From VAZQ01 sp963785745 (GTDB taxonomy: Bacteria; Pseudomonadota; Alphaproteobacteria; Rhizobiales; Xanthobacteraceae): a stretch of DNA of 64,000 nt. Below the pieces are notes generated by a model that saw nothing but the letters and a program-made list of their open reading frames with translations, was not told the DNA's origin and ran no database searches. Below, piece after piece: positions 54,428 through 62,676 of the stretch. Position 1 is the first letter of the stretch. Each line of letters starts with the position of its first letter. The translations under genes were made by a program, and so were the position numbers. Where the stretch lies: positions 186,001 to 250,000 of the forward strand of contig CAWAWR010000029.1 of the NCBI GenBank assembly GCA_963785745.1, written 5' to 3'.

Positions 54428-55681
54428 ATGAACGAACATACGCGCAGCTTCCGCGATCTCTCCGCCGAGGGCTTCGACACCCGCACGCTGCTGCGTAACG
54501 CCGCCGAGCAGGCGATCGAGCGCCGCTACGAAGACTTTTTCATCGCCGACGTGGACTCGCACCACTACGAGACCGAGGCGTTCAAGGAGATTGCGGAGTT
54601 CATCGAAGATCCGGTGCTGCGCCACGAAGCCAGGTTCCAGGGCACGTCACGCGGCGGCATCTCGTCAGAGACCGGCTCGTATCAGGAGCTTGCCGGGCGC
54701 ATCACCCGCTATCCGGAGCGCAAGAACGAGAAAGTACCACCCGCGCCGCATCGTGACATCGTGCTGATGGAGCGCTGGATGGACCAGCTCGGCGTCGACG
54801 TCGCCGTGATGTTCCCGACGCCGATGCTCAATCTCTCGAACTGTCCGCGGCACGAGGTCGAGGTGGGGCTTTCCTTCGCTTACAATCGCTGGCTCTGCGA
54901 CACCATCCTCGACAAGGAGCCGCGCATCAAGTCGATGCTGTACCTGCCGTTCCACGATCCCGAGGCCTGCTGCAAGATCATCGAGCAGTTCGGCGAGCGC
55001 AAAGGCGTCGTCGGCTTCATGGTGACGGCGACGCATTACACCCGCAACTACCAGAACCCGTACATGAAGATGTATTCGATGCTGCAGGAGCGGAACATGC
55101 CGCTCGGCTTCCACGCCGCCTTCACCTGGGCCGACCAGAGCCTGCAGCTCACCAACCGCTTCATCGCCGTGCACGGGCTCGGCTTCACCTGGTGCAACAT
55201 GCTGCACATGGCGAACTGGCTGGTGAACGGCATGCCGGAGCGCTTCCCCAAGCTCAAGACGATCTGGATCGAGTCCGGCCTCGCCTGGATTCCGTTCATG
55301 ATGCAGCGTCTCGACAACGAGTTCATGATGCGCACGTCGGACGCGCCGCTGCTCAAGCGCAGGCCGAGCGAATACATGCGCGAGATGTTCTTCACCTCGC
55401 AGCCGATGGAGATGGTCGACAATAGAAAGGCGCTGGAGGTCACCTTCGAGATGATCAGCGCGCCGACGCAGCTTCTCTATTCGTCCGACTACCCGCACTG
55501 GGACATGGATCTGCCGGCGACGATCTACGACCTCCCGTTCATCGACATGCAGGCCAAGCGCAATATCCTCGGCGGCAACGCGCAGAAACTGTTCAACCTC
55601 GAGCCGGTGCTGTCGCCGGTGAAGCAGGCGCGGCTCGCCGCGCGCAAGGCGGCCGGTGTCGCCGGCGTTGCGGCGGAGTAG
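54428..55681 (+). CDS. Amidohydrolase family protein (amidohydrolase-2 fold)
   Basis: A 417-residue TIM-barrel metal-dependent hydrolase or decarboxylase. It has IADVDSHHYETEAF, with the metal-site DxH, His in MPLGFHAAF, His in IAVHGLGFTW and Asp in LYSSDYPHWDMD. An N-terminal helical stretch of about 40 residues precedes the barrel. The C-terminal Ala/Arg-rich tail is typical of high-GC genes. AGAAGGAC precedes the ATG. With the ACMSD-like gene at 50316, the two UbiD genes and a receptor, it adds to the cluster of acid-processing enzymes here. Confidence 0.87.
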   Translation: MNEHTRSFRDLSAEGFDTRTLLRNAAEQAIERRYEDFFIADVDSHHYETEAFKEIAEFIEDPVLRHEARFQGTSRGGISSETGSYQELAGRITRYPERKNEKVPPAPHRDIVLMERWMDQLGVDVAVMFPTPMLNLSNCPRHEVEVGLSFAYNRWLCDTILDKEPRIKSMLYLPFHDPEACCKIIEQFGERKGVVGFMVTATHYTRNYQNPYMKMYSMLQERNMPLGFHAAFTWADQSLQLTNRFIAVHGLGFTWCNMLHMANWLVNGMPERFPKLKTIWIESGLAWIPFMMQRLDNEFMMRTSDAPLLKRRPSEYMREMFFTSQPMEMVDNRKALEVTFEMISAPTQLLYSSDYPHWDMDLPATIYDLPFIDMQAKRNILGGNAQKLFNLEPVLSPVKQARLAARKAAGVAGVAAE

Positions 55682-56500
55682 CTATTCCTCGAACTGCTTC
55701 TTCCGCCAGGCGAGCGCGGCCTTGAGGCCGTCCTTGGCGCGGATGGCGTCGAATTCCTTGCCCACCTCGGTCTCCGCCGCATAGAGCGGCGCCAGCACGT
55801 CGAGGCCGTTGTTCAACGCAGTGCGGAAGCCGGCCGCGTCGAGCCCGCGATTGACCGCGAGTTTCGCGGCCGCCAGCGCTTCCGGCGCGATCAGCGACAA
55901 CCGCTTGGCGTATTTCATGGTTGCCGCGGCCAACTCAGACGGCGGCACAATGCGGTTGACCATGCCGATCTCGTGCGCGCGCTTGGCATCGATCTTGTCG
56001 CCGAAATAGATCAGCTCGCGCGCCCGCTTGTGCCCGACGATGAACGGCATCACGACCGCCGGGCCGACCTGCGAGAACAGAACCTCCGGCTCGCCGAACA
56101 GCGCGTCGTCGGCCGCGATGGTGAGATCGCAGAACATCGCAAGCTCGCAGCCGCCCCCAAGCGCATGACCCTGCACCGAGGCGATCACCGGCTTCTTCAG
56201 CGTCCACGGCGTCATCAGGCAGCGCATGCTCGTTGCCAGCCGCTCGCGATACTTCAGGGCGTCGTGCCGCCACGGCCGCTCGTGGCCGCCCCCGCCGCCG
56301 ACATCGAAGCCGACGCAGAAGCTTCGCCCTTCCGCGCGCAGCACGATCACGCTGGTCGCGTCATCGGCGTCGGCGCGCTGGAGCACCGACTCGATCGCGA
56401 GCCGCATCTCCATGGAGAGTGCGTTGAGCTTCGCCGGACGGTTGAGGGTGACGATGCCGACCTTGCCGTCGGCAGCGTAGAGAACCGTGTCTTCGCTCAC
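55682..56500 (-). CDS. Enoyl-CoA hydratase/isomerase (crotonase) family protein
   Basis: A 272-residue crotonase. It has the LNRPAKLNALSMEMR entry loop, the EGRSFCVGFDVGGGG oxyanion-type region, and VQGHALGGGCELAMFCDLTI carrying the first catalytic-type Glu, followed by the FGEPEVLFSQ segment with the second. GTG at 56500 is the start because it overlaps the stop of the TauD-like gene (GTGA); a longer frame to 56617 lies inside that gene. The pair is probably translationally coupled. Confidence 0.9.
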   Translation of the reverse strand: MSEDTVLYAADGKVGIVTLNRPAKLNALSMEMRLAIESVLQRADADDATSVIVLRAEGRSFCVGFDVGGGGGHERPWRHDALKYRERLATSMRCLMTPWTLKKPVIASVQGHALGGGCELAMFCDLTIAADDALFGEPEVLFSQVGPAVVMPFIVGHKRARELIYFGDKIDAKRAHEIGMVNRIVPPSELAAATMKYAKRLSLIAPEALAAAKLAVNRGLDAAGFRTALNNGLDVLAPLYAAETEVGKEFDAIRAKDGLKAALAWRKKQFEE

Positions 56501-57567
56501 GCCGCTTCCGCCTCGAGTGGAGCGATGCGCTGCACGCCTTTGACGCTGACGCCGCGGCCGAAGCGGCCTTCGCGCTGCGCCTTCGGGATCGGCCGGCCGT
56601 TGGCATCGTAGAGCCATAGCCGCAGCAGGTGCCGCTTACGCTCCACTTCCGGCCAGTCGTGATATTCGCGGCGGGTGTGCAGCATCACGAAATTGTTCAG
56701 GAACTGGATGTCGCCGCGCTGGAAGTCGATGTCGAGCGCGATCTCGTCGACGGTGTCCCGATAGACCTCGATCGCCTCCGCCTGCACCGGCGTGAACTTC
56801 GGCACGCCCGGAAGCTTCTGCGCCTTGTCGATGACCGCGCCGGCGCCGGTCGCGCTGAAATAACCTTCATGGAACGAGAAGATCGGTTGCTTGAAGTACG
56901 GCAGGTCGCCGGGGCTGACCTCGCCGCTGCGGGAGCGGTAGTAGTCGCCGCACAGCGCCTCGACCAGCTCGGGCTTGCGTTGCAGCATGGTGTTGTAGAC
57001 CGTCACCGAGCTGGCGATACGGCTCGCGCCGCCCGACATCGGCGTCTGCAGGCAGAGCAGCCCGACATAGTCGCACGCGTCGGTGTGGAAACGCATCTCG
57101 GCATTGGTCATGTAGCCGCGGGTGTTCGGGTCCTGGTAATCGCCGCCGAGGTCCTTCACATGGCCGAGGATGTGACCGAGCTTGTTCTGCGACATGGTCT
57201 GCCCGAGATGCGCGCCGAGCCCGATATAGGCGATGGCGACACCCTCGCGGTCGAAACGGTCGAGCGGGAAATCCTGCATCATCACGATGCCGCGGCCGTC
57301 CATCAGCTCGCGGCGCACGTCAACGAGCGCGTCGGCAAAGGCGTTGAGCGGGAAGTCCTCCTTGCGGATGTCGACCATGGCGACGCCCTTGCGGCGCACC
57401 GCCGCGACCGCCGTTTCCAGCTCGCCGGCATCGTCGGCGTCGATCCGGTAGCTCCAGCTTGAGACGTCCCTGAGATCGTTCGCGGTCCAGCCGGCAGGAT
57501 CGACCAGCGGCTTCATCGGCGCGGCTTGTTCGCGCCGGGCGGTCTTGAAGCTGCGGAAATCAGCCAT
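56497..57567 (-). CDS. TauD/TfdA family 2-oxoglutarate-dependent dioxygenase
   Basis: A 356-residue non-heme iron enzyme. The HxD pair is in RFHTDACDYVGLLCL, the distal His in FVMLHTRREYH and the 2-oxoglutarate Arg in KRHLLRLWLYD. TauD/TfdA members cleave by hydroxylation next to a sulfonate, ether or amine. GGAGACC lies nine bases before the ATG at 57567. It runs between a receptor and a crotonase, so it probably opens a substrate that the receptor brings in. Confidence 0.9.
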   Translation of the reverse strand: MADFRSFKTARREQAAPMKPLVDPAGWTANDLRDVSSWSYRIDADDAGELETAVAAVRRKGVAMVDIRKEDFPLNAFADALVDVRRELMDGRGIVMMQDFPLDRFDREGVAIAYIGLGAHLGQTMSQNKLGHILGHVKDLGGDYQDPNTRGYMTNAEMRFHTDACDYVGLLCLQTPMSGGASRIASSVTVYNTMLQRKPELVEALCGDYYRSRSGEVSPGDLPYFKQPIFSFHEGYFSATGAGAVIDKAQKLPGVPKFTPVQAEAIEVYRDTVDEIALDIDFQRGDIQFLNNFVMLHTRREYHDWPEVERKRHLLRLWLYDANGRPIPKAQREGRFGRGVSVKGVQRIAPLEAEAA

Positions 57568-57654
57568 GGTCGAAGGTCTCCGTCGTTTCGTATTCTTCTC
57601 GTTGCGCGTGATCTTGTCCGAAAACCGGTGTCCGCTTTTCGGGATCACGCGCGC

Positions 57655-58626
57655 TTATTCTAGCACGTCTTTGGCCTTGCGGATCAGCTCCGCCGGGGCC
57701 GCATAGATCTGCGACATGATCTTTTCGGCTTCCTCGCCCGCGACCGGATCGAGTAGCAGGCTCTGCTTCTTGGCTTCCGCCAGGAACGCCTCGTCCCTGA
57801 GCGTTGCCTGCAGCGCAGCCCGCAAGGTCGCCACCCGCTCGGCCGGCACCTGCCTGGCGACGATGAACGGCCGCCCCAGCTCGCCGGGAGAGTTGAGGAT
57901 GTCGATGACGTCCTTCTGCTCCTGCGTCTGCGCGAGGTCGAGCACGTAGGGCACCTCCGCCGGCATGTCGACCGGACGCGTCGCCGAGAACCGCAGCAGC
58001 GCGTTGATCTTCCGGTTGACCAGCCACTCCTGCGGCATCGCCGTCCAGGAGCCGCAATTGCCTTCGAGCTCGCCGCGCTCGAGCGCGAGGCGCTGCTCGT
58101 TGCTGCCGGGGTAGCCCGCGATCTGGCGTACCGGCGCCTTGAACACGTTGCGCAGGATCGCACCGTTCACATAGGCGTTGGAGCCCTTGGCGGTGGTGCC
58201 GATCATGAACTCCCTGCGCTTCATCATGTCGCCGAACGTCTTGATGCCGGTCGCCGACCACGCGTAGCAGATGCGGATGTCGCGCAGGAGCGTGCCGATC
58301 CACTGGAAGTTGGCGAAATTGACCACCGGCTTGTCCGCGGTGAGCACTTGCGTGATCAGCCCGGGATCGAAGGTGGTGATGACCGTGCCATCCTTCGGCG
58401 CGGTGGCGTCGAGATAACGAACCGACGTCATGCTGGCCGCGCCAGGCATGTTCTGCACGATGACGTTCGGATTGCCGGGGATGTGGCGGCCGTAGTGCCG
58501 CGCCAGCATGCGCGCATAGATGTCGTAGCCGCCGCCGGCGGAATAGCCGACGACCAGCGTCACGGTCTTGCCGCTGTAGAACGGCTCCTGCGCGGCGGCA
58601 GGGAGTGTCGCCGCGATAACCAGCAT
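57655..58626 (-). CDS. Bug/TctC-type solute receptor, FYxGKTVTL subfamily, short leader
   Basis: A 323-residue receptor: FYSGKTVTLVVGYSAGGGYD, GRHIPGNPNVIVQNMPGAAS, as in the other three members of this subfamily. The leader MLVIAATLPAAAQ is only about 13 residues and lacks the usual positive start. In frame, the sequence before it has no start codon but runs into the repeat at 58644-58709, which may have trimmed the original leader. Export is therefore doubtful unless an alternative start is used. Confidence 0.8.
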   Translation of the reverse strand: MLVIAATLPAAAQEPFYSGKTVTLVVGYSAGGGYDIYARMLARHYGRHIPGNPNVIVQNMPGAASMTSVRYLDATAPKDGTVITTFDPGLITQVLTADKPVVNFANFQWIGTLLRDIRICYAWSATGIKTFGDMMKRREFMIGTTAKGSNAYVNGAILRNVFKAPVRQIAGYPGSNEQRLALERGELEGNCGSWTAMPQEWLVNRKINALLRFSATRPVDMPAEVPYVLDLAQTQEQKDVIDILNSPGELGRPFIVARQVPAERVATLRAALQATLRDEAFLAEAKKQSLLLDPVAGEEAEKIMSQIYAAPAELIRKAKDVLE

Positions 58627-58643
58627 CGCAACAAGCCCGGCTC

Positions 58644-58709
58644 GTCCCCGCGAAAGCGGGGACCCAGTCTTATAGATTTTGGCAACTGGATTCCCGCTTG
58701 CGCGGGAAT
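58644..58709. repeat. Double hairpin repeat upstream of a receptor gene
   Basis: Two hairpins: GTCCCCGC-gaaa-GCGGGGAC (58644-58663) and ATTCCCGC-ttgc-GCGGGAAT (58690-58709), joined by a spacer with CCAGT and ACTGG pairing. The first arm pair equals the element at 2124-2143. It lies immediately before the receptor's short leader and after the LVIVD gene. Confidence 0.8.
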
Positions 58710-58738
58710 GAGCGGAGCAAGATCAGCCATTCGTGTTA

Positions 58739-59938
58739 TCAGCCCTTGAACTCGATCACGTCGAGGCCGCGCTTCTTGTCGGTGACGAAAAGGAGCCCGC
58801 GGTCGTCCTTGTAGATGTCGTTGGTGAGCGGCGCATTGGCGCCGTCGCCGGGTTTCGGAATGAAATAGCCGCGCTCCTTCGGATTGGCAGGATCGCTGAT
58901 GTCCATGATGCGCAAGCCGCCGGCAAACCAGGTGACGTAGAGCAGATTGTCGGTGTCGACCTTCTCGCGGAGCTGGTGCGTCCCGAACCGCGCGACGTTG
59001 GTGTCGTACGGGGTCGCCGCCTCCGGCAGCTCGTAGGTGCACAGGAGCTGTGGATTGCTCGGGTCGGTCACGTCCCAGGTGCGCAGCGGTCCGTGCGGCT
59101 TGCCGGTGTCGGGCCCGCGGTTGGCGCGCTCTTCTTCGGTGGAAACGGCGATGCGTTTGCCGCCGATGGCGTGGGTGACTCCGAGGAATGTGTGGGTCGG
59201 CTCCGGATGCGGCGGATTGTACTGGTAGCGCGATAGCGTCTTCGGCTTGGTGATGTCGCTCACGTCGACGATGCTCACACCCGACATCCAGCAACCCGCA
59301 AACATCAGGTTGCCGTTGCGCATGGCGTGATGCAGGCGATGCTCGGTACCCTTCGGGTGCGGCGTGTCGCCATTGGCGACGTGCTGGTTCTCCATGCACC
59401 AGCGCCCCACTTCAACCGGCTTCGACGGATTGCGGATGTCATAGATCACCAGGATGTTCCCGACATAACCCTCCATCTCGGTCGAGAGGTATGCGTAGTT
59501 CTCGTCGAGATCGAAGCGGTGCACGCCCTTGCCGTGCGTCTTGTGGAACGTGATGAGCTTCGGATTGGTGCGGTCCTTCACGTCGTAGATGCGGAAGCCG
59601 CCTTCCGGATATTCACGAATGTTGCCCTTGCCCGGCTCGCGCTCGGAATTCACCACCATGATGTCGCCGACGACGCGCGCCTTGTGCGTATGCGACCAGG
59701 GATGCGAGCACATGATCTGCGACAGCACCTTCGGCTTGCGCGGGTCGGAAATGTCGAGGATCGTCGTGCCCTCCGGCCCGACCTGATGGCCGACGAAGGC
59801 GGTGGTGCCCTGGATGACGATCTGTCCGCCGCCCGGCAGCTCCATCCGGCTGAGGTGACGGATGTTCGCCGATCCGCGCGGCGCGGCTCCGGCGTCGGCG
59901 TCGAAGGCAGGCAGCACATCTCCCGTGGCGATATTCAT
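58739..59938 (-). CDS. LVIVD-repeat protein
   Basis: A 399-residue beta-propeller-like protein built of LVIVD repeats: TTILDISDPRKPKVLSQI, FRIYDVKDRTNPKLIT, LVIYDIRNPSKPVEVG, VSIVDVSDITKPKTLS, LRTWDVTDPSNPQLL and LRIMDISDPANPKERG, about six units. There is no signal peptide. Repeats of this type usually form surface or binding propellers of unknown role; several are found next to aromatic or acid catabolism genes in such clusters. It may be cotranscribed with the receptor, TauD and crotonase genes below it. Confidence 0.88.
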   Translation of the reverse strand: MNIATGDVLPAFDADAGAAPRGSANIRHLSRMELPGGGQIVIQGTTAFVGHQVGPEGTTILDISDPRKPKVLSQIMCSHPWSHTHKARVVGDIMVVNSEREPGKGNIREYPEGGFRIYDVKDRTNPKLITFHKTHGKGVHRFDLDENYAYLSTEMEGYVGNILVIYDIRNPSKPVEVGRWCMENQHVANGDTPHPKGTEHRLHHAMRNGNLMFAGCWMSGVSIVDVSDITKPKTLSRYQYNPPHPEPTHTFLGVTHAIGGKRIAVSTEEERANRGPDTGKPHGPLRTWDVTDPSNPQLLCTYELPEAATPYDTNVARFGTHQLREKVDTDNLLYVTWFAGGLRIMDISDPANPKERGYFIPKPGDGANAPLTNDIYKDDRGLLFVTDKKRGLDVIEFKG

Positions 59939-60092
59939 CTGGCGTTCTCCTGGCAGTCTCTGTTTGGTTGCCGAAGGCTACCCCCGCCGCGCACCGGCAG
60001 CAATGTCTCAAGCCTGCGGCGCTGTGTTGCGCGGTCCGGGGGATTGTGCAGGATACAACCAAGCCCAGGATCGGGTGCGGCCGGAAACGCGC

Positions 60093-61695
60093 ATGGGATT
60101 GTCGATCGACGAGATTGTGCAGCGCAGGGCGTATAACGCCGCCGCCGATCTCGTGGACGGCAACGTCGCGCGCGGCCTCGGCGGCAAGGTCGCTTTCACC
60201 GATCCGGAACGTACGCTGACCTACGGCGCGTTGCAGGCGCAGAGCTGCCGGTTCGCGCGGGCGCTGAAGACGCTCGGCATCCGCCAGGAGAGCCGCCTCG
60301 CCCTCCTCCTGCTGGACACCGTCGATTTTCCAGTCGCGTTCTTCGGTGCGATCCGCGGCGGCGTGGTGGCGCTGCCGCTCAATATCCTGCTCACGGAATC
60401 GCAATACGCCTATGTGCTCGCCGACAGCCGCGCCTGCGCGATCGTGGTGCAGGCAGCGCTCGCCAAGCCGATCGCGGCGATCGTCGATCGATTGCCCGAA
60501 TTGCGCACCGTGATCCTGATCGGCGCGACGCCTTCGGACAAGGCGGCGTTTCCGAACAACGACGTTCATCTGTTCGAAGACGTCCTCGCCCATGAGAGCG
60601 GCGAGCCATGCGTTGCCGCGACCAACTCCGACGAAGTGGCGTTCTGGATGTACACCTCGGGTTCGACTGGCGATCCCAAGGGCGTGAAGCATGTGCAGAC
60701 CACGCCGGCCGCGGCGGCGGCGCTGATGGGCCAGACGGTCATCGGTATCAACGAGAACGACGTCGTGTTCTCGGCGGCGAAGCTGTTCTTCTCCTACGGC
60801 ATGGGCAACGCGCTGGCGTTCCCGATGTCGGTCGGCGGATCGACGATCCTCTGGCCGCACCGTCCAACGCCCGACGCGGTGTTCGACATTATGCAGCGGC
60901 ACAATCCGACCGTGTTCTACGGCGTGCCGACTCTTTACGCGTCGCTCCTGGCACACAAGGACATGGCGAAAGGCGCCGGGTCCAACCGGCTGCGGCTTTG
61001 CGTGTCGGCTGGGGAAGCGCTCCCCATGGCGCTCGGCGAGCGCTGGCGCGCGGTTGCGGGCTGCGACGTGGTCGACGGCATCGGCTCGACCGAGATGTTC
61101 CAGACGTTTCTCTCCAACCGGCCCGGCGACGTGCGCTACGGTTCGACCGGCAAGCCGGTGGCCGGCTATGAGCTCAGAATCGTCGATGAGAACGGCCGCG
61201 ACGTCGCCGACGGCGAGATTGGCGAGATTGCTGGTGCGCGGTCCCACCGCCGGCGAAGGCTACTGGAATCAGCGCAACAAGAGCCGCCGCACTTTCGCGG
61301 GCGAATGGACTCATTCCGGCGACAAGTTCTATCGCGACGCCGACGGCTACTACTATTACTGCGGACGCACCGACGACATGTTCAAGGTCTCCGGCATGTG
61401 GGTGTCGCCGTTCGAAGTCGAAGCCGCCCTGGTATCGCACGAAGCGGTGTACGAAGCCGCCGTCATCGGCAAAGAAGACGCCGACGGATTGATCAAGCCG
61501 AAGGCGTTCATCGTGCTCAAGGATGGCTACACCGCCGACGACAGCCTGCTCGAAAATCTCCGCGTGCACGTGAAGGAACGCGCCGGCCCATGGAAGTTCC
61601 CGCGCTGGATCGACGTGCGCGACGACCTCCCGCGCACCGCCACTGGCAAGCTTCAGCGCTTCAAGCTGCGCGACCTGGACTCGGCCCGCCCGTGA
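60093..61695 (+). pseudogene. Benzoate-CoA-ligase-like ANL synthetase, frameshifted
   Basis: An AMP-forming aryl-CoA synthetase. The P-loop MYTSGSTGDPKGV and the GSTEMFQTFLSNRPG acceptor loop match benzoate/4-hydroxybenzoate CoA ligases. The frame breaks within 61227-61230; deleting one base gives GEIGEILVRGPTAGEGYW. The C-terminal part has FKVSGMWVSPFEVE and TATGKLQRFK with the catalytic Lys. The start is uncertain, ATG at 60093 with no strong ribosome binding site. Only one base is wrong, so a sequencing error is possible, and the rest of the pathway downstream is intact. Confidence 0.85.
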
Positions 61696-62120
61696 CCGAT
61701 TTTATTTTCCGCCGACAATTCGCCATCGAGTGGGGTCACTGCGATCCCGCCGGCATCGTGTTCAACAGCCGCTTCTTCGAGTTCTTCGATCGCAGCGCCT
61801 GGCTGATGTTTGAAGCCGCACTCGGCGTTCCGCCGCACGAGCTGTCGAAGACCTACGACATCGTCGGTATCCCGCTGGTCGGGTCGCAGGCGAAGTTTCT
61901 CGCGCCGGCGAAGTTCGGCGACGTCGCCGATATGGAATTGCGGATCGTCGAAATGCGACGATCGAGCTTCGACGTCGAGCACAAGATGTTCGTCGCCGGC
62001 ACGCTTTCGGTCGAAGGATTGGAGAAGCGTGTTTGGGCCGGCAAACATCCCGACGATCCCTTGCGGATGAAAGCGCGCCCGATCCCCGACGACGTAATCG
62101 CGAAGTTCAAGAATGCCTGA
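61692..62120 (+). CDS. 4-Hydroxybenzoyl-CoA-thioesterase-like hotdog protein
   Basis: A 142-residue hotdog protein with the active-site region EWGHCDPAGIVFNSRFFEFF, in which the Asp is the catalytic residue of 4-hydroxybenzoyl-CoA thioesterases. GTG at 61692 overlaps the synthetase stop (GTGA). It is the second of four genes that look like a benzoyl-CoA-type pathway, where it would hydrolyse or proof-read the CoA ester. Confidence 0.88.
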   Translation: MTDFIFRRQFAIEWGHCDPAGIVFNSRFFEFFDRSAWLMFEAALGVPPHELSKTYDIVGIPLVGSQAKFLAPAKFGDVADMELRIVEMRRSSFDVEHKMFVAGTLSVEGLEKRVWAGKHPDDPLRMKARPIPDDVIAKFKNA

Positions 62121-62193
62121 CGATACGGTCTTGCATCGGCATGCTGCGCACCCAAATTGAACGCAGTGCCGATTGTTGGTAATGGAACGCCAC

Positions 62194-62676
62194 ATGGCAC
62201 GTCTCGTCGAATACGTCCTTAATGGCCGGCCGCGAGTTGACGCGGTGCCGGACAATGTGCTGCTGCTGGACTATTTGCGGGAGACGATCGGCCTCACCGG
62301 AACAAAAACGGGATGCGACGGCGGCGAGTGCGGCGCCTGCACGGTGCTGGTTGACGACAAGCCGCGTCTTTCCTGCCTCACGCTCGCCGCGACCGTCGCG
62401 GGCCGGCGTGTCGAGACCGTGGAATTGCTCGGCAGCGATGGGCGCCTTTCCGCAGTGCAGCGCGGCTTCCACGAAAAGCTCGGCTCGCAATGCGGCTACT
62501 GCACGCCGGGATTCATCATGGCGTCGGTCGGCCTGCTGCGCCGGAATCCGCAACCCAGCGATGACGACATCCGCGCGGCGCTCGGCTCGAACATCTGCCG
62601 CTGCACCGGCTACGTGAAGATCATCGAGGCGGTGAGATACGCGGCGTCGCTCGGTCCGCAAGGCGTCGCGCCATGA
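62194..62676 (+). CDS. Molybdenum hydroxylase 2Fe-2S subunit (4-hydroxybenzoyl-CoA reductase gamma-like)
   Basis: A 160-residue two-cluster iron-sulfur subunit. The N-terminal plant-type ferredoxin ligands are in GCDGGECGACTVLV and RLSCLTL. The second pair is in SQCGYCTPGFIM and SNICRCTGYV. ATG at 62194 has GGAAC six bases upstream; ATG 62182 is an alternative. The stop overlaps the next gene's ATG (ATGA). It carries electrons to or from the molybdenum subunit, and the adjacent ligase and thioesterase point to a CoA-ester substrate. Confidence 0.92.
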   Translation: MARLVEYVLNGRPRVDAVPDNVLLLDYLRETIGLTGTKTGCDGGECGACTVLVDDKPRLSCLTLAATVAGRRVETVELLGSDGRLSAVQRGFHEKLGSQCGYCTPGFIMASVGLLRRNPQPSDDDIRAALGSNICRCTGYVKIIEAVRYAASLGPQGVAP

